From contig CM060702.1 in assembly GCA_030686995.1 (NCBI GenBank), forward strand, positions 65,660,440 to 65,724,439: a stretch of DNA of 64,000 bases, in the 5' to 3' direction. Positions 47,359 through 57,697 of this stretch are shown in pieces; the stretch's first letter is position 1, and each line of letters opens with the position of its first letter. Position numbers and translations under genes: made by a program. The notes beneath the pieces were generated by a model. It was not told the DNA's origin. It did no database searches and saw only the letters and a list, made by a program, of their open reading frames with translations. This stretch comes from Artemisia argyi (lineage: Eukaryota > Streptophyta > Magnoliopsida > Asterales > Asteraceae).

Positions 47359-48505
47359 TGTAAGGAATTAAATATTCCATAGATTTAATAGATTTGATGA
47401 TCATAAACAAGAAGAATGAAACATGAAGAATACTGAAATGATAAGCAAAATACGATAAGTGCAATTCTGCCGAAGAGTGTTTCCACTGATAGATTCTGCT
47501 GATGAGCAAAAAGTTTCTGCTGATGGATTCTGCTGAAGAGCAAAATAGTTCTGCTGATGAATTCTGCTGAAGAACGTTTCTACTGAAAAGTGAGTCTGCT
47601 GATAGATTCTGCTGAATGACACTGCTGTCAAACAATGAGTCATACTACCAAATGGAAAAGGATGAAAGAAGATATTTATGTGCATAAAAGTCAAGAATAT
47701 CTTTTAGATAATATCTTTCATTAGTCATCAAATTGTACACTCCAAGTGAGTTGTAAACATAGATACGTGTTGTATCTTAGATGACTTGATATCCTAAGTC
47801 ATAAGCTAGATAGTAGATGACAAAGACTTATCAATTTTGTAATGATCTCCTTATGTTATAAAAGGAAGATCACACCCTTTAGATAGAGTGGTGGTGAGTG
47901 CATGATTCACAGTGAAACAAAGTGAACGTCACCTCCATGGTGCTTCGTACTTAGAAATTACAACAACACCAAGTGTGTTAAATTGTAAAGCACCTAAAAG
48001 AGTGTGTGTGGGAACATCATACGAGGGGTATGATGAACATTAGACATGGGGTCTTTTATTGTTAGGTTTGTTTAGCCTCAAGGATCTTTGATCCCTGTTA
48101 GATGTAAACCGTGCTATACTTGATCACATAGCATTGGGGCTAATGGAATAACAAACGGTAGAAAAGTTGGCAAAACCTTGTTGTGATAGTATTGTTTCTT
48201 TCATAGAATATTCCGTCAATATTATCATTGTGCTCGTAATAGCAAAAATCCTATATCAAAGGTGTAACAACCTAGAGCCCATAAACGATCACAAAAGCTT
48301 ATTAAATACTTAAAGGAAGATATTTAGAATAAGCTTTTCACAATTGATAACAAAAAGGGGAAGAGATGTGGTGTATAGCATAAATTAAGGGGAAGACAGT
48401 ATAGTTTCATTCATGGTGAGATTTAGTTATCTCAATTTCTCTACTTCGTCTAGGGAAATTCGTACAAGAATGTTTTTGTTTTGTAATCATCAAATAGGGG
48501 AAGAT
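47359..48505 (+). repeat. array unit 11
   Basis: 1147 bp. GTGAGTCTGCTG as in units 3, 5 and 14; CTGCCGAAGAG type. Confidence 0.9.
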
Positions 48506-49652
48506 TGTAAGGAATTAAATATTCCATAGATTTAATAGATTTTATGATCATAAACAAGAAGAATGAAACATGAAGAATACTAAAATGATAAGCAAAATAC
48601 GATAAGTGCAATTCTGCTGAAGAGTGTTTCCACTGATAGATTCTGCTGATGAGCAAAAAGTTTCTGCTGATGGATTCTGCTGAAGAGCAAAATAGTTCTG
48701 CTGATGAATTCTGCTGAAGAACGTTTCTACTGAAAAGTGATTCTGCTGATAGATTCTGCTGAATGACACTGCTGTCAAACAATGAGTCATACTACCAAAT
48801 GGAAAAGGATGAAAGAAGATATTTATGTGCATAAAAGTCAAGAATATCTTTTAGATAATATCTTTCATTAGTCATCAAATTGTACACTCCAAGTGATTTG
48901 TAAACATAGATACGTGTTGTATCTTAGATGACTTGATATCCTAAGTCATAAGCTAGATAGTAGATGACAAAGACTTATCAATTTTGTAATGATCTCCTTA
49001 TGTTATAAAAGGAAGATCACACCCTTTAGATAGAGTGGTGGTGAGTGCATGATTCACAGTGAAACAAAGTGAACGTCACCTCCATGGTGCTTCGTACTTA
49101 GAAATTACAACAACACCAAGTGTGTTAAATTGTAAAGCACCTAAAAGAGTGTGTGTGGGAACATCATACGAGGGGTATGATGAACATTAGACATGGGGTC
49201 TTTTATTGTTAGGTTTGTTTAGCCTCAAGGATCTTTGATCCCTGTTAGATGTAAACCGTGCTATACTTGATCACATAGCATTGGGGCTAATGGAATAACA
49301 AACGGTAGAAAAGTTGGCAAAACCTTGTTGTGATAGTATTGTTTCTTTCATAGAATATTCCGTCAATATTATCATTGTGCTCGTAATAGCAAAAATCCTA
49401 TATCAAAGGTGTAACAACCTAGAGCCCATAAACGATCACAAAAGCTTATTAAATACTTAAAGGAAGATATTTAGAATAAGCTTTTCACAATTGATAACAA
49501 AAAGGGGAAGAGATGTGGTGTATAGCATAAATTAAGGGGAAGACAGTATAGTTTCATTCATGGTGAGATTTAGTTATCTCAATTTCTCTACTTCGTCTAG
49601 GGAAATTCGTACAAGAATGTTTTTGTTTTGTAATCATCAAATAGGGGAAGAT
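48506..49652 (+). repeat. array unit 12
   Basis: 1147 bp. AGATTTTATGATC shared with unit 15; private AATACTAAAATG and AAGTGATTTGTAAAC. Confidence 0.9.
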
Positions 49653-50799
49653 TGTAAGGAATTAAATATTCCATAGATTTAATAGATTTGATGATCATAA
49701 ACAAGAAGAATGAAACATGAAGAATACTGAAATGATAAGCAAAATACGATAAGTGCAATTCTGCTGAAGAGTGTTTCCACTGATAGATTCTGCTGATGAG
49801 CAAAAAGTTTCTGCTGATGGATTCTGCTGAAGAGCAAAATAGTTCTGCTGATGAATTCTGCTGAAGAACGTTTCTACTGAAAAGTGATTCTGCTGATAGA
49901 TTCTGCTGAATGACACTGCTGTCAAACAATGAGTCATACTACCAAATGGAAAAGGATGAAAGAAGATATTTATGTGCATAAAAGTCAAGAATATCTTTTA
50001 GATAATATCTTTCATTAGTCATCAAACTGTACACTCCAAGTGAGTTGTAAACATAGATACGTGTTGTATCTTAGATGACTTGATATCCTAAGTCATAAGC
50101 TAGATAGTAGATGACAAAGACTTATCAATTTTGTAATGATCTCCTTATGTTATAAAAGGAAGATCACACCCTTTAGATAGAGTGGTGGTGAGTGCATGAT
50201 TCACAGTGAAACAAAGTGAACGTCACCTCCATGGTGCTTCGTACTTAGAAATTACAACAACACCAAGTGTGTTAAATTGTAAAGCACCTAAAAGAGTGTG
50301 TGTGGGAACATCATACGAGGGGTATGATGAACATTAGACATGGGGTCTTTTATTGTTAGGTTTGTTTAGCCTCAAGGATCTTTGATCCCTGTTAGATGTA
50401 AACCGTGCTATACTTGATCACATAGCATTGGGGCTAATGGAATAACAAACGGTAGAAAAGTTGGCAAAACCTTGTTGTGATAGTATTGTTTCTTTCATAG
50501 AATATTCCGTCAATATTATCATTGTGCTCGTAATAGCAAAAATCCTATATCAAAGGTGTAACAACCTAGAGCCCATAAACGATCACAAAAGCTTATTAAA
50601 TACTTAAAGGAAGATATTTAGAATAAGCTTTTCACAATTGATAACAAAAAGGGGAAGAGATGTGGTGTATAGCATAAATTAAGGGGAAGACAGTATAGTT
50701 TCATTCATGGTGAGATTTAGTTATCTCAATTTCTCTACTTCGTCTAGGGAAATTCGTACAAGAATGTTTTTGTTTTGTAATCATCAAATAGGGGAAGAT
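49653..50799 (+). repeat. array unit 13
   Basis: 1147 bp. CTGCTGAAGAG type; AAACTGTACAC near 50026 as in units 8 and 14. Confidence 0.9.
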
Positions 50800-51946
50800 T
50801 GTAAGGAATTAAATATTCCATAGATTTAATAGATTTGATGATCATAAACAAGAAGAATGAAACATGAAGAATACTGAAATGATAAGCAAAATACGATAAG
50901 TGCAATTCTGCTGAAGAGTGTTTCCACAGATAGATTCTGCTGATGAGCAAAAAGTTTCTGCTGATGGATTCTGCTGAAGAGCAAAATAGTTCTGCTGATG
51001 AATTCTGCTGAAGAACGTTTCTACTGAAAAGTGAGTCTGCTGATAGATTCTGCTGAATGACACTGCTGTCAAACAATGAGTCATACTACCAAATGGAAAA
51101 GGATGAAAGAAGATATTTATGTGCATAAAAGTCAAGAATATCTTTTAGATAATATCTTTCATTAGTCATCAAACTGTACACTCCAAGTGAGTTGTAAACA
51201 TAGATACGTGTTGTATCTTAGATGACTTGATATCCTAAGTCATAAGCTAGATAGTAGATGACAAAGACTTATCAATTTTGTAATGATCTCCTTATGTTAT
51301 AAAAGCAAGATCACACCCTTTAGATAGAGTGGTGGTGAGTGCATGATTCACAGTGAAACAAAGTGAACGTCACCTCCATGGTGCTTCGTACTTAGAAATT
51401 ACAACAACACCAAGTGTGTTAAATTGTAAAGCACCTAAAAGAGTGTGTGTGGGAACATCATACGAGGGGTATAATGAACATTAGACATGGGGTCTTTTAT
51501 TGTTAGGTTTGTTTAGCCTCAAGGATCTTTGATCCCTGTTAGATGTAAACCGTGCTATACTTGATCACATAGCATTGGGGCTAATGGAATAACAAACGGT
51601 AGAAAAGTTGGCAAAACCTTGTTGTGATAGTATTGTTTCTTTCATAGAATATTCCGTCAATATTATCATTGTGCTCGTAATAGCAAAAATCCTATATCAA
51701 AGGTGTAACAACCTAGAGCCCATAAACGATCACAAAAGCTTATTAAATACTTAAAGGAAGATATTTAGAATAAGCTTTTCACAATTGATAACAAAAAGGG
51801 GAAGAGATGTGGTGTATAGCATAAATTAAGGGGAAGACAGTATAGTTTCATTCATGGTGAGATTTAGTTATCTCAATTTCTCTACTTCGTCTAGGGAAAT
51901 TCGTACAAGAATGTTTTTGTTTTGTAATCATCAAATAGGGGAAGAT
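50800..51946 (+). repeat. array unit 14
   Basis: 1147 bp. Private CCACAGATAG; GTGAGTCTGCTG; and the three-marker set of unit 8 (AAACTGTACAC, AAAGCAAGATC, GGTATAATGAAC). Confidence 0.9.
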
Positions 51947-53093
51947 TGTAAGGAATTAAATATTCCATAGATTTAATAGATTTTATGATCATAAACAAGA
52001 AGAATGAAACATGAAGAATACTGAAATGATAAGCAAAATACGATAAGTGCAATTCTGCTGAAGAGTGTTTCCACTGATAGATTCTGCTGATGAGCAAAAA
52101 GTTTCTGCTGATGGATTCTGCTGAAGAGCAAAATAGTTCTGCTGATGAATTCTGCTGAAGAACGTTTCTACTGAAAAGTGATTCTGCTGATAGATTCTGC
52201 TGAATGACACTGCTGTCAAACAATGAGTCATACTACCAAATGGAAAAGGATGAAAGAAGATATTTATGTGCATAAAAGTCAAGAATATCTTTTAGATAAT
52301 ATCTTTCATTAGTCATCAAATTGTACACTCCAAGTGAGTTGTAAACATAGATACGTGTTGTATCTTAGATGACTTGACATCCTAAGTCATAAGCTAGATA
52401 GTAGATGACAAAGACTTATCAATTTTGTAATGATCTCCTTATGTTATAAAAGGAAGATCACACCCTTTAGATAGAGTGGTGGTGAGTGCATGATTCACAG
52501 TGAAACAAAGTGAACGTCACCTCCATGGTGCTTCGTACTTAGAAATTACAACAACACCAAGTGTGTTAAATTGTAAAGCACCTAAAAGAGTGTGTGTGGG
52601 AACATCATACGAGGGGTATGATGAACATTAGACATGGGGTCTTTTATTGTTAGGTTTGTTTAGCCTCAAGGATCTTTGATCCTTGTTAGATGTAAACCGT
52701 GCTATACTTGATCACATAGCATTGGGGCTAATGGAATAACAAACGGTAGAAAAGTTGGCAAAACCTTGTTGTGATAGTATTGTTTCTTTCATAGAATATT
52801 CCGTCAATATTATCATTGTGCTCGTAATAGCAAAAATCCTATATCAAAGGTGTAACAACCTAGAGCCCATAAACGATCACAAAAGCTTATTAAATACTTA
52901 AAGGAAGATATTTAGAATAAGTTTTTCACAATTGATAACAAAAAGGGGAAGAGATGTGGTGTATAGCATAAATTAAGGGGAAGACAGTATAGTTTCATTC
53001 ATGGTGAGATTTAGTTATCTCAATTTCTCTACTTCGTCTAGGGAAATTCGTACAAGAATGTTTTTGTTTTGTAATCATCAAATAGGGGAAGAT
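51947..53093 (+). repeat. array unit 15
   Basis: 1147 bp. AGATTTTATGATC as in unit 12. GACTTGACATCC, CCTTGTTAGATG and AAGTTTTTCACA are otherwise matched only in the terminal LTR, so this unit is a mosaic of the array type and the terminal type. Confidence 0.9.
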
Positions 53094-54087
53094 TGTAAGG
53101 AATTAAATATTCCATAGATTTAATAGATTTGATGATCATAAACAAGAAGAATGAAACATGAAGAATACTGAAATGATAAGCAAAATATACTAAGTGCAAT
53201 TCTGCTGAAGAGTGTTTCCACTGATAGATTCTGCTGATGAGCAAAAAGTTTCTGCTGATGGATTCTGCTGAAGAGCAAAATAGTTCTGCTGATGAATTCT
53301 GCTGAAGAACGTTTCTACTGAAAAGTGATTCTGCTGATGGATTCTGCTGATTGAGACTGCTGCTAAACAATGAGTCATACTACTGAATGGAAAAGGATGA
53401 AAGAAGATATTTATGTGCATAAAAGTCAAGTATATCTTTTAGATAATATCTTTCATCAGTCATCAAATTGTACACTCCAAGTGAGTTGTAAACATTGATA
53501 CGTGTTGTATCTTAGATGACTTGACATCCTAGTCATAAGCTAGATAGTAGATGACTAAGCTTATCAAAATTTGTAATGATCTCCTTTGTTCTATAAAAGG
53601 GAGATCACACCCCTTTAGACAATTAGGTGGTGAGTGCATGATTCACAGTGAAACAAAGTGAACGTCACCTCCATGGTGCTTCGTACTTAGAAATTACAAC
53701 AACACCAAGTGTGTTAAAATGTAAAGCATCTAAAAGAGTGTGTGTGGGAACATCAGACAAGGGTCTGATGAACATTAGACACGGGGTCTTTTGTTGTTAG
53801 GTTTGTTTAGCCTCAAGGATCTTTGATTCCTTGTTATAGTGTAGATAACACGTACTACTGTTGATCAAGTAGTATTGGGGCAAATGGAATAAACAAACGG
53901 TGAAAAGTTGGCAAAACCTTGTTGTGATAGTATTGTTTCTTTCATTAGAATATTCCGCCAATATTATCATCATGCTTTTCATAGCCAAAATCCTAAATCA
54001 AAGGCTTAACAGCCTTGAACCCATAAACGATCTCGTTAACTTATTTTAGAAAAAGGTGTTATGTAAGTCTAAAATAAGTTTTTCACA
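53094..54087 (+). mobile_element. terminal LTR of the array (994 bp), diverged
   Basis: The first 90 or so bases match the inner units; beyond about 53187 substitutions and small indels are frequent (for example AATATACTAAG, CTATAAAAGGG, TTATAGTGTAGATAACACG, and a rewritten end AAAAAGGTGTTATGTAAGTC). It ends AAGTTTTTCACA, directly before GTCGG. No spacer follows. Confidence 0.9.
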
Positions 54088-54092
54088 GTCGG
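54088..54092. other. target-site duplication GTCGG, right copy (array insertion)
   Basis: Partner of 24266-24270. Five bases is the usual length for LTR-retrotransposon integration. Confidence 0.9.
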
Positions 54093-55841
54093 TATCCAGA
54101 ATTCACACTTAGAAAACTTAGCATACAATTTCTCCTCCTTTAACAGTTCCAGAATTTTTCTGAGGTGTTCCTCATGCTCCTTCTCGTTATTAGAGTAAAT
54201 GAGAATGTCATCGATAAAGACGATCACAAATTTGTCTAAGTATGGCTTGCACACCCGGTTCATAAGGTCCATGAATACAGCTGGTGCATTGGTTAAACCA
54301 AAAGGCATAACTTGGAACTCGTAGTGCCCGTAACGGGTTCTAAATGCCGTTTTTGGAATATCTTGTTCTCGAACTCTCAGTTGGTGATATCCGGATCTCA
54401 GATCAATTTTTGAGTAAACGCTTGAACCTTGCAGTTGATCAAAGAGATCATCGATTCTCGGGAGTGGGTAGCGGTTCTTGATGGTTAGTTTGTTTAGCTC
54501 CCGATAATCAATGCACATCCTAAATGTTCCATCCTTCTTCTTGACGAACAAGACAGGGGCTCCCCAAGGTGAAGAACTCGGTCTTATGAATCCCTTCTCT
54601 GAAAGTTCCGACAATTGGTTTGATAGCTCTTGGAGCTCTGTCAGAGCTAATCGATAAGGTGCTCGTGCCACAAGCGCGGCACCAGGCACTAAATCGATTT
54701 GAAATTCAACTTGTCGGGTCGGTGGGAGTCCAGGTAATTCTTCGGGGAAGACCTCCGGGAAGTCTCTCACGATTGGTACATCTTCCAAACGTTTTCCTTC
54801 TGACTCCGTTTCTTCCTTCATGTTTACTTGTGCTAGGAAAAGATGGCATCCCTTCTCGATGTACTTCTGAACCTTCGTACAAGAGATTATGTTTAACCGG
54901 GATGCGCTTCTCCTATCTCTTCGGTCGCCCTCAACAATCAGGACTTCGTCTCCGTAAGGCAGTCGAACGATTTTCTCGTCACAAATAATGGCGGCACGGT
55001 ATTTCGACAACCAGTCCATGCCAATAATGACATCGAAACTACCCAATTCTACTGGCATAAGGTCGATGTTGAAAGGATGGTTTAGTATGTTTAAGGTGCA
55101 ACCCCTTATGATGGTATCTACCCTTTCTATGTTCCCATTAGCTAGTTCCACAACGTATACATTGCCTAAGGTAGTCGGGGCTATATTTAGTAGTGGGCTA
55201 AATGCAGTTGAAACAAAACTTCTATCTGCCCCAGTATCAAACAATATGGATGCATAGCGGTTATTTAGAAGAAACGTACCCGTCACGACGTTTGGGTCCT
55301 CCTGGGCTTCCACCCTGCCCACAGCATAGACCCTTCCTCGGGCGCCTTCTTCTTTCACTGGGTAGACCTGATTCCCACCAATCTTCTGATTTCCCTTGTA
55401 CCCATTGTTGGCTTGATTACCCCCAGTACCCTGGTTCTTCTGTTCACGGCATTCATTCTTGTAGTGCCCTTTCTTTCCACATCCAAAACAAGTCACATTA
55501 GCTTTCGGGTTCTGTCCGGGTGCTGTCTGTGCAGTAGCAAAGTTCCTCGACCTACAGTCTCTGGTCATATGCCCCACCTTCTGACAGTTGTTGCACTTCA
55601 CTGTGCACGGTCTGCTGTGATGAAGCTTACAACGGTTGCACAGTGGATGTTTTCCAGTATAGGTTTTTTTCTCGGTGGTTCCTGCTGCATATACCTTGGC
55701 GCCTTTCTGTTTCTTGTTAGAGAAAGTGGTGTTTGAGTTATTATTGTTGACAGAAAGGTCATCCCATTTCCTCTTGCCATCAGTCACCTCCATTGGGGTA
55801 TCCTCAACAATTTGATCCATCAACTGGTTGGCCAGTTCCAT
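54088..55841 (-). CDS. pol: pol 5' part: zinc knuckles, aspartic protease, reverse transcriptase (split by array)
   Basis: Numbering from 55841. Two CCHC zinc knuckles at residues 83-96 ([14 protein letters not shown]) and 118-131 ([14 protein letters not shown]) form the end of gag. The protease active site DTGA is at 202-205. RT has [20 protein letters not shown] (446-465), PFGLTNAP (513-520) and the catalytic FIDD (542-545). It is cut after KCEFWIPTV by the array, and the rest resumes at 24265. The frame is also open upstream of 55841, where it overlaps the gag frame; the two are normally one frame, so a frameshift separates them. Confidence 0.92.
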
Positions 55842-56530
55842 TGCCTCATGGAGATTAGCAGCCTTGGAAGTAGTGACACTACCCTTGATGGATTGGGGTA
55901 ATCCTCTAATGTACCTTTCCAGTAAACGGCAGTCGGGACCATTTCAGGACACAACAAAGCTAGTTCCTGAAAACGCTGGTTGTAACCAGCCATGTTGGTA
56001 CCTTGAACTTTGAGATTCCAAAATTCAACCTCTAGCTTCATGACCTCATTGCGGGGGCAGTACTTTTTAAGCACCATTTCCTTAAAGTTTTCCCATGGCA
56101 TTGAGTACGCGGTGTCATAACCGGCAGACTTCAGATAGTTATTCCACCAGGTTAGAGCAGCATCTGTGAAGGTGAATGATGCATACTTCACCCTATCCTC
56201 ATCTGCACAACTACTTATCCTGAACACAGTTTCCAACTTCTCAATCCATCTAACCAATACCACTGCTCCCTCAGACCCTCCGAAACTCCCAGTCATAATC
56301 TTGCGAAAATCTTGGTAGTTGCAGCCTCGGCCATTACCCCGATTTGGTCTGGAAGTGCCAACATCGGTGGTGGAGGTGTTTACGTTGGCTGCGGCTAAAG
56401 CTGCCGCAACTCTCTCATCCACCAGTTGGTCTAACATTGCTTGGTTAACAGTAGGTGGAACAGTGGCTGTAGCCCTAGCTGGGCCTGGGTTGGCTCGTGT
56501 GGTTCTGTTTGACTTCTTTTTGGGAGGCAT
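55820..56530 (-). pseudogene. gag: gag capsid region of the Tekay-type element, frameshifted near its end
   Basis: Start chosen at MPPKKKSNRT (ATG complement at 56528-56530), the usual start of this gag family; an in-frame start 15 codons earlier exists but adds a hydrophobic tail not expected there. The retrotrans_gag core includes FTFTDAALTWWNNYLK and WENFKEMVLKKYCPRNEV. After PEMVPT (about 55940) the frame loses family similarity; the expected sequence ([12 protein letters not shown]) continues in the pol frame, so a one-base shift lies near 55920-55940. The product would form the particle shell. Confidence 0.85.
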
Positions 56531-56829
56531 TTTGCTACAAACACAAACAAGAGATAGAGACAAATGAGATTCCATAGGGAAGGTTTATTATCACACGAGT
56601 ACATAGTCACCACAGGTAGAGTACATAAATAAGATCATTCACAGAACGAATGGCACAATAGAGTAAACAACCAAGCTTGTCATAGATTAAGATCAATATG
56701 TGTTCACAAAATTACAAGCTCATGGTGCATCGAAGGAAAGTACGAGCTTCGAATACATAATGGAAATACAAGGTTCGAATGAAAGGAAAGTACAACAACA
56801 CTAAGCTAGCATCATCTAGTACAACAACA
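56531..56829 (-). other. spacer between the extra ORF and gag
   Basis: About 300 bases without a clear frame or motif. It would be the leader directly upstream of the gag start. Confidence 0.5.
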
Positions 56830-57697
56830 CTAGTCTCGAGTATGCTCAAGGCGTAATCGCTCCATCTCTCCTGTCAATCGCTCCACAGCAAACTCCAATC
56901 GTCCTACAGTGGACTCCAATTGTGCAATGCGTCTCCTGGACGCTAAGACCTCCCAACGGTCCTCTTGTTCCGCCCTAGTCACCCCAGCAATCACTGACTC
57001 CATCTCATGCATCCTATGCCAAGTGGTCCACTCCGCATCCCAAGCTCTATCCTGATCTCTCCCGATATCCATCATCTGGCGACGCACATCTGTAAGCTCT
57101 CTGTCATGTCTATCTGTCCGCACATCCAGTCTCCCCAGCCTCTCCAGCTGATTTGTGTGAACATCAAGTAAACTGGCATGATTAGCCAGCTGCATAAAAA
57201 CCTGCTCAAAACGTGTTGGTTGTAACCCTTCCAGCTGATCAGTATGGACGTCCAGTATGCTGGCTTGCTGATAAAGACGGGTCCATATCAAATCAAGAGT
57301 ACTCACATCATAGTCAGGGGGATTAGGTGTGGATACATCGTCTGGAATGTCTGTCATTGGTGAGTCTGGAGTGTTAGGCAGTGGCGAGTCTGGAATGTCA
57401 GGCAGTGGTGAGTGTGGCTCAGCTGGTGATGGTGGTATGAATGATGGAGAGGAAGGTACATAGTCCGAGCTGACTGCTCTGCGTGGAATGCTCTGAACAC
57501 ATTCAATATCTTTCCATATCTCCTCAGCAGTATCCTGCTGCTCTTCCCTAGCTTGTATCATGGCAGCCCTCAACCCTAGCCCCATAGGCACATCTGTATC
57601 ACCACCCTGAATCTGGGCTGCTCTCGAGCTCTGCCCCGTCTCGAAAGTACCCTGAACCTCCACAATACTTTGTTTGCCTTCTCTCTGTAAGCATGCA
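56830..57697 (-). CDS. extra ORF upstream of gag, 3' part (coiled coil)
   Basis: Second half of an ORF whose first half is 61444-62038. It opens with QGTFETGQSSRA, then a GLRAAMIQAREE stretch, a proline-rich block of PDSPLP-type repeats (about 57350-57440), two DVHT-QLE(G/R)L repeats, and a strong heptad pattern at the C-terminus (IAQLESTVGRLEFAVERL). No catalytic domain is visible. Similar proline-rich, acidic, coiled-coil leaders precede gag in Asteraceae Tekay-type polyproteins I remember; the function is unknown to me. Confidence 0.72.
57693..57697. other. target-site duplication ATGCA, left copy (solo LTR)
   Basis: ATGCA here and at 61444-61448. Removing the LTR and one copy gives 595 + 863 = 1458 nt, exactly 486 codons, and the junction codons are sense. 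Confidence 0.9.

Larger units (their letters stand above)
24271..54087 (+). repeat. tandem array of 16 LTRs and 15 short spacers (LTR-retrotransposon-derived satellite)
   Basis: Unit starts (TGTAAGGAATTAAATATTCC): 24271, 25418, 26565, 27706, 28853, 30000, 42777, 43924, 45071, 46218, 47359, 48506, 49653, 50800, 51947 and 53094 (terminal LTR). Each unit is an LTR ending CTTTTCACA plus a spacer ending in AAATAGGGGAAGAT. Thirteen units are 1147 bp; units 3 and 10 are 1141 bp. Without the nested element the block is 18187 bp. One GTCGG duplication flanks the whole, so it behaves as one insertion that expanded in place. No protein is encoded: the minus-strand frames recurring in each unit are read from the U3 minisatellite. 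Collapse or expansion in assembly cannot be excluded. Confidence 0.93.

Noticed and set aside
24313..53429. Recurring 97- and 110-codon minus-strand frames in each array unit
   Set aside because: They are read through the TTCTGCTGA minisatellite of the LTR, contain no domain, and are repeated only because the unit is repeated.
24271..54087. CRISPR-like array or centromeric satellite
   Set aside because: The repeats are 984-bp LTRs with 163-bp identical spacers, not short repeats with unique spacers. Centromere location cannot be shown from this sequence.
54620..56013. Plus-strand frames opposite pol and gag
   Set aside because: Shadows of the minus-strand coding sequence; they have no recognisable domain.
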